A stretch of 64,000 nt of DNA from assembly GCF_002836205.1 (NCBI RefSeq), contig NZ_PJBE01000012.1, forward strand, positions 930,001-994,000. The letters run 5' to 3'. Shown here piece by piece: positions 52,096 through 61,467 of the stretch; position 1 is the first letter of the stretch, and each line of letters opens with the position of its first letter. The translations under genes and the position numbers were made by a program. The DNA comes from Shewanella sp. Choline-02u-19 (GTDB lineage: Bacteria > Pseudomonadota > Gammaproteobacteria > Enterobacterales > Shewanellaceae). The notes under the pieces are model-generated. The model searched no databases, was not told the origin of the DNA, and was given only the letters and a program-made list of their open reading frames with translations.

Positions 52096-52974
52096 ATGCT
52101 GAATCAACAATGGTTAATAACGTTTGTGACACTCGCCGAGGTAGGACATTTTACTCGCACTGCAGAACAATTGTTTATGACTCAGCCTGGCGTGAGTCAG
52201 CATATTAATAAGCTTGAAAATCAAGTTGGCACTTTGTTATTAACCCGAAAGGGCAAAAGTTTTGAACTGACGGATGCGGGCCTGCAATTACTGGCTTATG
52301 CCAAAGGAAAAATTGCAGAGGAGGAGCATCTACTGCAGCAACTCCAAGTCGATGAGCCTCATAGTGGGATCTGCCGCTTTGCTTGCTCTGGCGCATTAGC
52401 CATGCACTTTTACCCTCGTTTTGTGCAATATCAATTACAGCATGAACAGCTTCAAGTTTCCCTAGAGGCTGCGCCGAACAGCGCCATTATTAATAGTATT
52501 TTAGATAATAGTGTGGACGTTGGTATTGTGACGCAACAGCAATCTTCATTGGAGCTTAAACAACAATATTTAGGCAAACAGGCACTATGCTTAGTGTTAC
52601 CGCCAAGCTATAGCGGAGCTAACGTAACCTTGTCTTTATTGGAGAAGATAGGCTTTATCAATCATCCCGATGGCCATTATTATGCAGAGCAACTATTGAG
52701 CGCCCATTTTGGCAATGAATTTTCAGGGATGAATAAACTCAAGCAACGGGGTTATATCAATCAGTTGAATCAAATTTTGTTACCCGTCTCTAAAGGCTTA
52801 GGTTTTACCGTTCTACCGCAGATAGTGGTGGATGAATACCCTGAGCCACTTTTTGTTGCTAACACCTTGTCAGACGTTGCTGAAGAGCTTTATATGGTGA
52901 CCAAGAAGCAGCGGCAGCTGCCCAGTCGTTATCAATGGTTTATTGATACGATCTGTCAGCAGCTTAAGCCTTAG
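52096..52974 (+). CDS. LysR-family transcriptional regulator
   Basis: 292 residues. N-terminal winged helix with GHFTRTAEQLFMTQPGVSQHI (key residues 18-38) and a substrate-binding-like effector domain from about 90. It diverges from the frameshifted VOC gene (140 bases), the likely original target. ATG 52096 has AGAAGGGAG upstream. The effector is unknown. Intact while its putative target is broken. Confidence 0.9.
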   Translation: MLNQQWLITFVTLAEVGHFTRTAEQLFMTQPGVSQHINKLENQVGTLLLTRKGKSFELTDAGLQLLAYAKGKIAEEEHLLQQLQVDEPHSGICRFACSGALAMHFYPRFVQYQLQHEQLQVSLEAAPNSAIINSILDNSVDVGIVTQQQSSLELKQQYLGKQALCLVLPPSYSGANVTLSLLEKIGFINHPDGHYYAEQLLSAHFGNEFSGMNKLKQRGYINQLNQILLPVSKGLGFTVLPQIVVDEYPEPLFVANTLSDVAEELYMVTKKQRQLPSRYQWFIDTICQQLKP

Positions 52975-52996
52975 TGACATAGAATAGATTATCGCT

Positions 52997-54262
52997 CTAG
53001 TTAGAGGCTAGTTTATGTTGTTTGACTAGGCGATATTCCATCACACTCGAAATGATAAACATCAGCACATAACCACACCCCATCGCGAGGATAACTGCGA
53101 CCACGTTATCAGTGAAAAGCCGTAAAATATAAAACATAGCAACCAAAGTGACGATTCCAGCGATACGAATCGACAAACTCTGCATAAAGTGGCCGTGGGC
53201 TTTGATATAGGCTATCTGAAAGGCATTTAACATCATAAAACCAAAGAACAGTGAGAAATGCATCAATACTGGCGCTGCAGAAGCGTAAGTGGCTGGGAAG
53301 ATAAGCGTGACGAGTTCTTCACTGAAAAATATCATGCTCAGTAAAAACAAACAGCTTATTGTGACGCCTAAGCTATAAAACCAACGTCGCATTTTGGCTA
53401 TCTGTTCATACTCCCCCTCACGGAGACACTGCGCTATTTCAGGTAGAATATAGCGATAAACAGGAAAGATAAATAGCAGTGTCATATAAGCAAACAAGGG
53501 TCTAACAACGACTTGAAAATCTCCGAGTTCATCCACTGTAAAGTAACCCACGGTCAGTAGAACGGTAATGTAGATCATCAAAATGCTAGCACCGACCTCT
53601 AAAGAAGACAGCATGCTTTTTTTTACAAAATTACGCATCTCTGGGTCGAGTTGGACGGGGGCAAAAGGGGTGGTGGCAATCTCTTTGCGACGTTGAATAA
53701 ACATGTAGCAGGCAACGGCTATACTAGAGAGCATTAGGCTGAAAAACAGCGAGGATATCGCACTTTGGTGCAGGGCGTAGTAACACACTAAGAACAGCAG
53801 TATCTGCACTAATGGTTCAATCCAAATCGCTTTATTGGCAATATGATAAAGTCGATACATACCAATTTGATTGGTGAAATACACTTTAAAACCCATGCCG
53901 AGAATAATACCCACCAGCTGTACGTATTCGACATCAATCTTGAGCTGATGTTTGATATAAGGCAGCACTACCCCCCAAGTCAGCAGCACCATTAAGATGA
54001 GTGAGTAGCGAAAAATATTGGTAATATCCTGCGCGTTTTTTGTTTGGGAAAAACTCACGACCATGGAGCTTCTAAAACCACTTAAAAGGATCAAGGATAA
54101 GGAGATAATGTCGACAACGGTGTGGTAGAGCGCAAGATCACTTTTGGCGACCCATTGTGCTAGCCAAATTTTAAAGGCTAACCCTAGGGATATGCTCGCT
54201 AGCGTCGCCCATATTGCAGCAATAAATGAGCGCTTAGCCCGTTCAAATGAAGTTTCTGACAT
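52997..54262 (-). CDS. Polysaccharide flippase-like membrane protein (MATE/MOP superfamily)
   Basis: 421 residues with about twelve membrane helices and no extramembrane domain. The helical pattern and position of charged residues fit the Wzx/O-antigen-transporter group of the MOP superfamily, which flips undecaprenyl-linked oligosaccharides. No glycosyltransferase cluster surrounds it, so its substrate is unclear. It is a stand-alone gene, convergent with the LysR gene by 22 bases. ATG 54262. Confidence 0.75.
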   Translation of the reverse strand: MSETSFERAKRSFIAAIWATLASISLGLAFKIWLAQWVAKSDLALYHTVVDIISLSLILLSGFRSSMVVSFSQTKNAQDITNIFRYSLILMVLLTWGVVLPYIKHQLKIDVEYVQLVGIILGMGFKVYFTNQIGMYRLYHIANKAIWIEPLVQILLFLVCYYALHQSAISSLFFSLMLSSIAVACYMFIQRRKEIATTPFAPVQLDPEMRNFVKKSMLSSLEVGASILMIYITVLLTVGYFTVDELGDFQVVVRPLFAYMTLLFIFPVYRYILPEIAQCLREGEYEQIAKMRRWFYSLGVTISCLFLLSMIFFSEELVTLIFPATYASAAPVLMHFSLFFGFMMLNAFQIAYIKAHGHFMQSLSIRIAGIVTLVAMFYILRLFTDNVVAVILAMGCGYVLMFIISSVMEYRLVKQHKLASN

Positions 54263-54538
54263 GATGAAAGTTAACTCGGATATTAATAACGAAGTATTAG
54301 TAGTAAGAAATATTACGTGACAATCGAAACGGCGTCAGAAGTTTCGGCTTAAGGTGTGAGCTTGTTAGAAACAACTAAGTTAAATCAAATACTAGCTGAA
54401 CCTTTTACAGCGCCTTATTTTGTGTAATTTATTTTGCCGGGGGAATAACCATTATTTGCTTTCACCAAAAGCGACTCCTCTACAGTGAACAGTGGGCGGT
54501 AGAGGTCGAATTGCAGGGCTCACTCCCGATGGCAAAAA

Positions 54539-54937
54539 CTAGTCGAACACTCGAGGGCAGGCTGAGTAGTCATTAAAAGCATCGTCCCAGCGGCGAACAT
54601 CGTTTGCTCGGCGCCAGCGACCGTGCCAAAACTCCATCATGCAAGTGCCGCCATTTAATTCGACTAGGAAGGTATCTTGCTCTTTAACTTGCTCATAGCT
54701 TGGGTACTGTTCGCTACTTTTCCAAGTGAGGCCACCACGAGTGTTGACCCAGTTTTGCCAAAAAACTTCAATAGTAAGCCATTGCTGGCTTGTTTGTTCC
54801 CACGCCATAGCTTGACCATCTATCATATCAACTTGCCCATGATGGGTGCCAACCGCTGGCGTTGCGGCGGCTGCACTCGTTAGTGTCAGTAGCATGCAAC
54901 AAAGCAGTGTGATTGGTATTAACACTTTTTTAGCCAT
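54539..54937 (-). CDS. Small exported protein of unknown function
   Basis: 132 residues from ATG 54937 (a TTG at 54940 adds one). The signal peptide runs to about residue 24 (TLTSAAAA). The mature part of about 108 residues is Trp-rich (nine Trp) with two Cys (NGGTCMMEFWHGRW and YSACPRVFD) that could pair in the periplasm. No family recognised; no obvious operon partner. The 276 bases downstream to the flippase start hold no recognisable feature. Confidence 0.7.
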   Translation of the reverse strand: MAKKVLIPITLLCCMLLTLTSAAAATPAVGTHHGQVDMIDGQAMAWEQTSQQWLTIEVFWQNWVNTRGGLTWKSSEQYPSYEQVKEQDTFLVELNGGTCMMEFWHGRWRRANDVRRWDDAFNDYSACPRVFD

Positions 54938-55278
54938 CAATCTTGCTCCATTTATTAAAGGCTCTATGAGTATAGTTGCAATTATTGGCTCTTAAACCAG
55001 ACTGTTATTTAATGACGCAGTAGTCACTCTATTTTCGATAACCTGGTTTACGACTTACTTCACATGAACTCTTAATTGAATCTCCCGTCAATTAAATGCG
55101 TATGTCGTTTATTTACTTGTAAGATATCAGATGTTGTTATTTTGTTGGTACTATTTTATTAATACCGTTTTGTTTACTTGGTTGGTATGTGTATTGTGGG
55201 TAAGATAAAACTTATATTGACGTTAATTAGCTTTGCTGAGTTTTGGCGTATTCACGCATTATTGAATTGGGGAATTAA
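54938..55278. other. Divergent intergenic region upstream of the BamA/TamA-type gene
   Basis: 341 AT-rich bases between divergent exported-protein genes. Promoters are expected in both directions. No repeat, RNA or ORF recognised. Confidence 0.4.
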
Positions 55279-56607
55279 ATGGGTTTAAAAACCAATATTA
55301 GCGCGTTCAATAGCGGTATCTTCGCACTCGCGTTGTTACCTATGTGCACACTTGCAGCGCCAGCGGCTAATGTTAAAACCTCAATTGACAGGGCTGAGAC
55401 GCCCGACAATGTTAAAGAAAAATTGCTTTTACCTTATTTTTTCAACTCTGAATCTATGGGCCTTAACATTGGTTTAGGTGGCATGCTCAGTGGCTACTTC
55501 CAAGATCAGATGACCATTGGTGGCACCGTATTTGGTGGTGATGTGAGCCAAGGTATTGGGCTCGGCGTTTGGAATTTTAAACTGCCAAAAACAGAACGCT
55601 TTTTCTTAAGTGCCTACGGTTTTCTTGGTTATTACCCTGATCAACGTGCTTATGCTGGAGGGAGGCAAGAGTTAATTCCCGCGGGTACTCCACTTCCAGG
55701 AAGTAATGATTCAACCAATTTACAATTCTTAGAAGCCAATGGTTCATCAAACTGGTTTGATATAAAGCTTGAGTATGCATTACCAATTGGTGCGACGAAA
55801 GATAAGGGTATGGTTGAATACAAGCTTAAAAATGGCTTATTAGTGTCAGAGCCAAGTGGTGGCAAAAGCTGGGATCCGCTTGAGAGCGGCGCAACCGTGG
55901 TGGTGTTACGCCAGTTTAACCGTTATCAAAGTTTTGAATTTGTCGATGGCGAGCTTGATGGCACCATCCATGCCATAGAATTGGGGATCTTATACGACAA
56001 CACTGATTTTTCGGTTAACCCATCAAGTGGTAGCAGTCAGTACTTTTCAGTTTCTCACGATGCAGCATGGTTAGACTCTGATAATGAGTGGACCTTTATG
56101 AACCTCGATATGAGTAAGTATTTTTCATTTGGAGAGTCAGATTATGCCAGTCAGCGAATACTCGCACTCAACTTTTGGACAGGCTACTCGCCATCATGGG
56201 ATCTTGAATATGACGCACTCGGTGGGCGACAAGTCACCAACAACGCACCCTACAATGAAGGTGCAACTTTAGGTGGATTTTATCGTATGCGAGGTTTCGA
56301 TCAAAATCGCTTCCATGACAAAGCGGCCATCTATAGCAGTGCTGAATATCGCTATACTTTGAAATATAACCCGATAGAAGACATTAATTGGTTGAAGTTT
56401 TTGAGATTAGATTGGTTTCAAGTGGTTGGTTTTGTTGAAGCGGGTAGAGTGGCACCAGAATATACCGCCAGCACTTTACTGTCTGATCTTAAAGTTGATT
56501 ACGGTTTGTCGTTAAGAGCATTAACCGCCGGTATTGTGATCCGCTTTGATATCGCTCATTCCGATGAAGCGACTAACGGTTGGGTTATGGTTGACCATCC
56601 GTTTTAG
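55279..56607 (+). CDS. BamA/TamA-family outer-membrane protein (surface antigen D15-like)
   Basis: 442 residues with a signal peptide (about 1-27) and no room for POTRA repeats, so it is a barrel-only Omp85-type protein. The family signature is YRMRGFDQNRFHDKAAIYSSAEYR (about 335-358; RGF is the lid-lock motif). The N-terminal part PYFFNSESMGLNIGLGG starts the barrel. Such short members are found beside lipases or as orphan barrels; the role is not established. ATG 55279 with TTGGGGA upstream. Confidence 0.82.
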   Translation: MGLKTNISAFNSGIFALALLPMCTLAAPAANVKTSIDRAETPDNVKEKLLLPYFFNSESMGLNIGLGGMLSGYFQDQMTIGGTVFGGDVSQGIGLGVWNFKLPKTERFFLSAYGFLGYYPDQRAYAGGRQELIPAGTPLPGSNDSTNLQFLEANGSSNWFDIKLEYALPIGATKDKGMVEYKLKNGLLVSEPSGGKSWDPLESGATVVVLRQFNRYQSFEFVDGELDGTIHAIELGILYDNTDFSVNPSSGSSQYFSVSHDAAWLDSDNEWTFMNLDMSKYFSFGESDYASQRILALNFWTGYSPSWDLEYDALGGRQVTNNAPYNEGATLGGFYRMRGFDQNRFHDKAAIYSSAEYRYTLKYNPIEDINWLKFLRLDWFQVVGFVEAGRVAPEYTASTLLSDLKVDYGLSLRALTAGIVIRFDIAHSDEATNGWVMVDHPF

Positions 56608-56742
56608 TATCAACGCATTGACTCACCCATAAAATGGTCGTTTCTTTCGTATTATTAGAATGAAAACCGCCATATTTCGCGTTATTCATTCTAATCACTG
56701 ATTGTTACTCTTATATAGTCGATAACTATTTAGGTGAAACAT

Positions 56743-57597
56743 ATGAACATTATTAGTCAGCATCAAGCGCAGCGTACCATGGATGGTGACGGTGTTAATA
56801 TCTCTCGCGTCGCCGATTTTACTCACGGTCACTTTGACCCTTTTCTGATGATTGATGAGCTAAAGTCAGATGATAAAGCGGATTATATTGGCGGCTTTCC
56901 TCCACACCCACATCGTGGTATCGAAACCTTTTCCTATATTATCAAAGGCGGTATGGAGCATAAAGATCAGCTCGGTAACGTCAAAGCGATACAGGCGGGT
57001 GATGTACAATGGATGAGCACAGGAAGTGGCGTGATTCATTCTGAGATGCCCTTAGCCGATGCTGATACTGGCTTACATGGTTTTCAAATTTGGCTCAATA
57101 TGCCTGCCAGCGAAAAGATGCGCCCAGCACGTTATCAAGACACCAGCAATACGCCCATCCCAGAGGTGAGCAATTCACATGGCGTTAAGTTAAGAGCATT
57201 GACTGGTCATTGGAACTTTGCAGGGAAAACAGTGACAGCGCCCATTCAAGAGCTTGCTGGAAAAGCAGAAATAGCAGACTTGATACTCGACCCCAATGGC
57301 AGTGCAGAGCTGAGACTGGATAAACACCCATTTGTCGGGATTTATATCTATGCGGGGCAGCTAACGAGTGACACTGGAGAGCTCTATGAAGCGCAACAAT
57401 TATTACTGCTCGATGCTAAAGCCGCTTTAACGCTCAGGGCTACGGCTTTAGGGGCTGGAGTATTGTTATTAGTGGGGACACCCATCAAAGAGGATATCGT
57501 GCACATGGGACCTTTTGTCATGAATACCCAAGCTGAGATCCGTCAGGCTATTGATGATTATCAAAATGGTCGTTTTGGTGATATTCCGCCAACGTAA
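56743..57597 (+). CDS. Pirin-family protein
   Basis: 284 residues, bicupin fold. The N-terminal cupin has the metal-binding motif HPHRGIETFSYII..GGMEHKDQLG (about 57-84; His57, His59, His101 region) and GDVQWMSTGSGVIHSE near 92. Pirin homologues include quercetin dioxygenases and redox sensors; the substrate here is unknown. ATG 56743 (GTG 56734 is in frame). Closed by a strong terminator. Confidence 0.9.
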   Translation: MNIISQHQAQRTMDGDGVNISRVADFTHGHFDPFLMIDELKSDDKADYIGGFPPHPHRGIETFSYIIKGGMEHKDQLGNVKAIQAGDVQWMSTGSGVIHSEMPLADADTGLHGFQIWLNMPASEKMRPARYQDTSNTPIPEVSNSHGVKLRALTGHWNFAGKTVTAPIQELAGKAEIADLILDPNGSAELRLDKHPFVGIYIYAGQLTSDTGELYEAQQLLLLDAKAALTLRATALGAGVLLLVGTPIKEDIVHMGPFVMNTQAEIRQAIDDYQNGRFGDIPPT

Positions 57598-57633
57598 GCA
57601 GATTGATGAACAGCCCCTAAAATGACTGGGTTA

Positions 57634-57665
57634 AATAAGGCGAGCGATAATGCTCGCCTTATTGG
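57634..57665 (+). terminator. Intrinsic terminator after the pirin gene
   Basis: AATAAGGCGAGC (57634-57645) pairs perfectly with GCTCGCCTTATT (57652-57663) around a 6-base loop. It lies 37 bases past the stop. Confidence 0.88.
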
Positions 57666-57680
57666 TTAGTTAATGGCGAG

Positions 57681-57812
57681 TTACCCTTGAATATCTTCTA
57701 TATTAAAGACTGCTTTGCCATCGCCCCCAAGTTTGGTGAACTTGTGTTGGCCATATCTGCTAGCATCGTCGTTGAACCTATCACGCTCGATTAAGATAAA
57801 GTCAGCTTTCAT
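57681..57812 (-). CDS. Possible 43-residue small protein
   Basis: The minus strand holds ATG 57812 to TAA 57681: MKADFILIERDRFND... ending NIEDIQG. It is charged, with no signal or membrane helix. AAGG lies about 11 bases upstream. The region 57598-57958 has no other gene. The amino-acid composition looks protein-like, and a stop lies only 16 codons upstream of the ATG, so it is either a genuine small gene or the tail of a decayed one. Not recognised. Confidence 0.35.
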   Translation of the reverse strand: MKADFILIERDRFNDDASRYGQHKFTKLGGDGKAVFNIEDIQG

Positions 57813-57958
57813 GTCTGTCGGCACCTTATTCTTGTTGTATTAGACAGATTCGGTTCTCATCAGTTGGATTTTATTACGCAATAAGGTGTGATTTCGAGTT
57901 ATGATTCGATGCGAGAAGTCATTGCTTAATAGCGATTAAAACCGTTGAGAAACACAGT

Positions 57959-58825
57959 ATGAGCTTATATAAATTTGGATTGGCAGCAGACAAGTCGGTG
58001 TTGCTTAGGCAAGCACTTGGTGCGGAAGCAGATGCTTACTTCGCGGCAATGGAAAGTGCTGAACAAGCATTCTTGAGTTCTATCACTAACGAAAAAAATC
58101 AGCAAAAACTTGATTGGCTGCTGCTGCGTACGAATTTAATCTGCCGTATGAGTGATAGGGATATCGCCCGTTTGAGCGATTACCGTATCGATAAAACTCA
58201 AATGGTAACAGAGAATTTAAACGGTAAATCGCGTCAAATCGTCATCGTGACCGTTGAGGCTTTAGCGGCTGTTATTGACGATATTAAGGCGCAGCAATGG
58301 GTTGGTTTTGATACTGAAACGGCGGCAACTTTTGAAAAAGGTCGTCGTAATACCAATCCTATCTCCTTGATTCAAATTGCGACGAGCAGCCATTGTTATC
58401 TGTTTAGAATGGTTGGCAGCAATATTTTGCCTTTTAAAACGGCACTTACTGAGGTGTTAGGCGAGGATTCGAATATCGTTAAGATTGGTATCGGCCTTCG
58501 CAGTGACGTTAATGCGGTGAAGCGTGACTTTGGTATTGCGCTCAATCCTATACTCGATCTCAATTGGTTGATGAATCAACTTGGCGCAGCAAAACAGATG
58601 GGCACCGTGCAAATAGCTGCGACGGTACTGGCGCTTAAATTACCTAAGAGTAAGCGGGTGACGTTATCTAACTGGGCTATTCCACTTGATAAATCACTAT
58701 CAGCAGAGCAGATTAATTACGCCGCAGGCGATGCCTTAGCGGCATTAGATATTTTTCATGCACTGTTTGAGCAACTCAGTGCTTATAAAGCCTTGTGGCC
58801 AAAATCAATACAACAACGTTTTTAA
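57959..58825 (+). CDS. RNase D-like 3'-5' exonuclease (DEDD superfamily)
   Basis: 288 residues. The DEDDy motifs are present: GFDTETA (exo I, about 115), IGLRSDVNAV (exo II, about 182) and YAAGDALAAL (exo III, about 258). There is no HRDC domain, so it is the short form and not full RNase D. The N-terminal 80 residues are helical and unassigned. It likely trims RNA or DNA 3' ends. The next gene starts 13 bases later and is probably cotranscribed. Confidence 0.85.
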   Translation: MSLYKFGLAADKSVLLRQALGAEADAYFAAMESAEQAFLSSITNEKNQQKLDWLLLRTNLICRMSDRDIARLSDYRIDKTQMVTENLNGKSRQIVIVTVEALAAVIDDIKAQQWVGFDTETAATFEKGRRNTNPISLIQIATSSHCYLFRMVGSNILPFKTALTEVLGEDSNIVKIGIGLRSDVNAVKRDFGIALNPILDLNWLMNQLGAAKQMGTVQIAATVLALKLPKSKRVTLSNWAIPLDKSLSAEQINYAAGDALAALDIFHALFEQLSAYKALWPKSIQQRF

Positions 58826-58838
58826 ACGAGGGATTGCA

Positions 58839-59618
58839 GTGATAAATAAGGGACAATTAGTTCGCTGGAATGACAGCAAAGGCTATGGTTTTATCCGGGT
58901 AGAGAATGCAGAAGAGGGCTGTGATGTGTTTATTCATATGTCAGCACTACAACATATGGCTAGGCGACCATTGGTTGGTGATATTTTGTATTTTCAAATA
59001 GAGACCCAAGCCGATGCTAAACAACGCGCATTTTCGGCAAGGATTGAAGGCGTCGAAAGCAATCCAGAAACCTTTGAAGATGGTACTGAACCGATCAAAA
59101 CTAACGATAAAAAAGCCCTCGACAATCAAGTTGAACCTGCTAAATCGATAAAAGGCATGTTATATCGTATTGCGATAATGCTAGTGGTATTGGCGATTGC
59201 TAGTTTTGTCTATAACCGAGTGTCTACGCCTAATAATTCTGGTGCTTATAGCTCTTCCGCGTATATATCGAGTGCCGTTGCTGCGGATGAGCAGCAGATA
59301 AGCCAAGCCTTTTCTCAACAGCGAAGTGGCATACAGGTGCAGAGCGCTGGGGTTGTGAGTCGACTGTTACCGGACGACAATAAAGGCAGCCGTCACCAGA
59401 GGTTTATTATTACGCTTTCAAGCGGCCAAACTCTACTGATTGCGCATAATATAGATTTGGCAGCGAAGATTGATAGCTTGAAGATCGGAGATCGCGTCTT
59501 GTTTAAGGGGGAATATGAATATAATGATCGTGGGGGCGTGGTGCACTGGACCCATCATGATCCTAAAGGTCGGCATGTTGCTGGCTGGTTAAAGCATCAA
59601 GGGCAAACGTATCAATAG
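58839..59618 (+). CDS. Cold-shock-domain membrane protein with C-terminal DUF3465
   Basis: 259 residues from GTG 58839, with GAGGGA upstream. An N-terminal cold-shock OB fold (about 1-68; KGQLVRWNDSKGYGFIRV and DVFIHMSAL are RNP-like motifs) is followed by a linker, one membrane helix (about 110-128) and a C-terminal DUF3465 domain (about 165-259; GQTLLIAHNIDLA, GDRVLFKGEYEYN and HWTHHDP). The nucleic-acid-binding end would face the cytosol and DUF3465 the periplasm. Function unknown. Follows the exonuclease gene. Confidence 0.82.
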   Translation: MINKGQLVRWNDSKGYGFIRVENAEEGCDVFIHMSALQHMARRPLVGDILYFQIETQADAKQRAFSARIEGVESNPETFEDGTEPIKTNDKKALDNQVEPAKSIKGMLYRIAIMLVVLAIASFVYNRVSTPNNSGAYSSSAYISSAVAADEQQISQAFSQQRSGIQVQSAGVVSRLLPDDNKGSRHQRFIITLSSGQTLLIAHNIDLAAKIDSLKIGDRVLFKGEYEYNDRGGVVHWTHHDPKGRHVAGWLKHQGQTYQ

Positions 59619-59629
59619 TGGTCGCTATC

Positions 59630-59662
59630 GATAAACGGCGTGTATGATCCGCCGTTTATCTT
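59630..59662. terminator. Bidirectional intrinsic terminator
   Basis: GATAAACGGCG (59630-59640) and CGCCGTTTATC (59650-59660) form a perfect 11-bp stem between the convergent cold-shock and EamA genes. Confidence 0.8.
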
Positions 59663-59671
59663 AAATTGCAG

Positions 59672-60598
59672 TTAACGTTTGCGACAGGCTCTCTTTTTAG
59701 ACAGCTTATTCAGCAAGGGATCGCCAAACTGATACAAGGCTAAACCGGTTAATACAAAACAAGCACCTATCGCTAAGGCTTGGGTAATGGCTTCACCATT
59801 GAGTTGCGCGCCTAACATCATGGCAAATACCGGAGTAATCAGCGTGACTAACGCAACCGTGCTGGCATTGAGATGCTGCAAAATATAGAAATAGCTGATA
59901 AAACCAATAAGTGAACCGAAAACGCCCAAATAAGTAATCGCTAACAGTGAACGAGGCTGCCAAGTCTCAATCGGCAATGTACCATCAAATAATAACCAGG
60001 CTAACGCAAACATTGGTGTTGAATAAATAAGTGCGCCCACGGTACTGGCAATGGGGTGGATATTTATCTTAACCGTTTTGATTAATACTCCGCTCAAGCT
60101 AAACAAACTCACCGCAGATAGGATCAATAGCAGTCCAATCCAACTATCACTCTCAAGTGAAAGCTTAGATGAACATACAATGCCAAGTCCGATGAATGCC
60201 ATGACTAACGCTACTAATCGCATTGGACCAAATTTGGGTTCATTGAGTATTTTCTGGGCTAATAAGCCTGAGATCAATGGTGATAAACCAAAGATCAGCG
60301 ACATGATGCCAGAGGGGATATATCGGGCGGCAAAATAGCTGAGTAGCATCCCGCCAACAATCCCGATCGAAGAAACGGCATATAGCCTTCTCGCGGTAGC
60401 ACTCCATGGCAGTCGAATACGTGCAATTAGTATGATCAGCGCACCTAAAGTCAGCGCAATTAGCATTCTCAGTAAAACCGCCATCGTTGGATGTACTGAT
60501 TCACTGCTCCAGACGATGCCTAGCGGCGTTGTCGACCAAATTAATACCACCGACAAAAATGCCGCTGGAACCATCTTGGGTAATGCTGTTGTTGACAT
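59672..60598 (-). CDS. EamA/DMT-family transporter
   Basis: 308 residues with ten membrane helices in two EamA repeats (first about 15-145, second about 155-295). AAGGAG lies seven bases before ATG 60598; an upstream frame start at 60637 is rejected because it precedes that site. The GLSPLISGLLAQKIL and LITPVFAMMLGAQLNGE segments are the repeated EamA end motifs. Probably exports a small metabolite; the substrate is not evident. The C-terminus is strongly basic. Confidence 0.88.
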   Translation of the reverse strand: MSTTALPKMVPAAFLSVVLIWSTTPLGIVWSSESVHPTMAVLLRMLIALTLGALIILIARIRLPWSATARRLYAVSSIGIVGGMLLSYFAARYIPSGIMSLIFGLSPLISGLLAQKILNEPKFGPMRLVALVMAFIGLGIVCSSKLSLESDSWIGLLLILSAVSLFSLSGVLIKTVKINIHPIASTVGALIYSTPMFALAWLLFDGTLPIETWQPRSLLAITYLGVFGSLIGFISYFYILQHLNASTVALVTLITPVFAMMLGAQLNGEAITQALAIGACFVLTGLALYQFGDPLLNKLSKKRACRKR

Positions 60599-61050
60599 TT
60601 CAACACTCCTTGCGCTTATAGCAGGGTCATCAATCATGACTCGCGCTAATGATACAGATTAATATCGAACCGCAGGAGAGAAGGGCGAGTAAAGAGGGGA
60701 ATATCCATCACCGCGCTGCAGACTCTTTGCGGTGTGGAATCGAGAATTAATGGCTAACTATTTATTATATTCCCAATTTACCGCGCAGCTAGAATGCCAC
60801 ATCACACTGGCGAGGAGTCGTAGTGTCAGGCAATTAATTTGCGTATAAATAGAGGTGAATAGAAGCGTCATTTAACCAAGCTGAATATAGTGTCTCGAAA
60901 GCTCAATAGTCTAGTTGTTGCAGGCTGTCGTCAACCGATAAATTCAACAATCGCTAATTTAATCAATGGCAGGTTTTTACAGGGCAAAGTAAACGGTCAT
61001 TCTGCGAGAGTTTAGGGACAGATGTTAGTTAGGTTTTAGGGAAGGGGAAG
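60599..61050. other. Intergenic region between arfA and the EamA gene
   Basis: 452 bases with no supported ORF, RNA gene or repeat. It lies downstream of arfA and upstream of the EamA gene on the same strand, so it must contain the EamA promoter. Confidence 0.4.
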
Positions 61051-61287
61051 CTAGCGAGCTATTCTATAAAAAAGGCTCAGTGCCAGATAGTCAAAAGGGG
61101 CTAAGCCCTTCAGCTTTTGCCCCTTTTGTTGTTTGCGGTTGTAAGACCCTTTGCCCTTTCTAGGCTTCTCAGTCCGTGTTCTAAACAAGGTACTGGTGAC
61201 GATTGCCTTTAGCGCGTTATCTTTAATGACGCCGCGACCACTTTCATGCTCAATCTGCGGTTGTTGCTGACGATGTTTTGCCATCAT
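61051..61287 (-). CDS. arfA: Alternative ribosome-rescue factor A, with built-in truncation hairpin
   Basis: ArfA rescues ribosomes stalled on non-stop mRNA by recruiting RF2, as a backup for tmRNA. The 78-residue frame has the family core VIKDNALKAIVTSTLF (about 20-35) and the Lys/Gly-rich KGKGSYNRK (about 44-52). Like E. coli arfA, a stable hairpin (61092-61128) lies inside the coding frame at about codons 54-66. It should cut or terminate the mRNA before the stop codon and yield a shorter active protein. The hydrophobic tail FDYLALSLFYRIAR would mark the full-length form for degradation. AGGAG precedes tandem ATG codons at 61287 and 61284. Confidence 0.9.
   Translation of the reverse strand: MMAKHRQQQPQIEHESGRGVIKDNALKAIVTSTLFRTRTEKPRKGKGSYNRKQQKGQKLKGLAPFDYLALSLFYRIAR
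61092..61128 (-). promoter_or_regulatory. Hairpin inside arfA that produces non-stop mRNA
   Basis: CAAAAGGGGC (61092-61101) and GCCCCTTTTG (61119-61128) form a perfect 10-bp stem with a 17-base loop. It falls within the arfA frame upstream of its stop codon. In E. coli the equivalent element is an RNase III site and terminator that makes arfA a tmRNA target. Confidence 0.8.
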
Positions 61288-61467
61288 GTGACTCCTCTAG
61301 CTAATATACTTATTTTCAAACTTACAGTTGGTGAGTGCTCGCTAATCATGTAGAGCACTGTAGTTAAGCCTTCTTAGTTTAATAGAGTCTTAACTACAGT
61401 GCAATTATACGCTTATTAATTGTACGCGCTAATGCTTTTTTGCTTTAGCCATTACAGAGGGGTCAGC

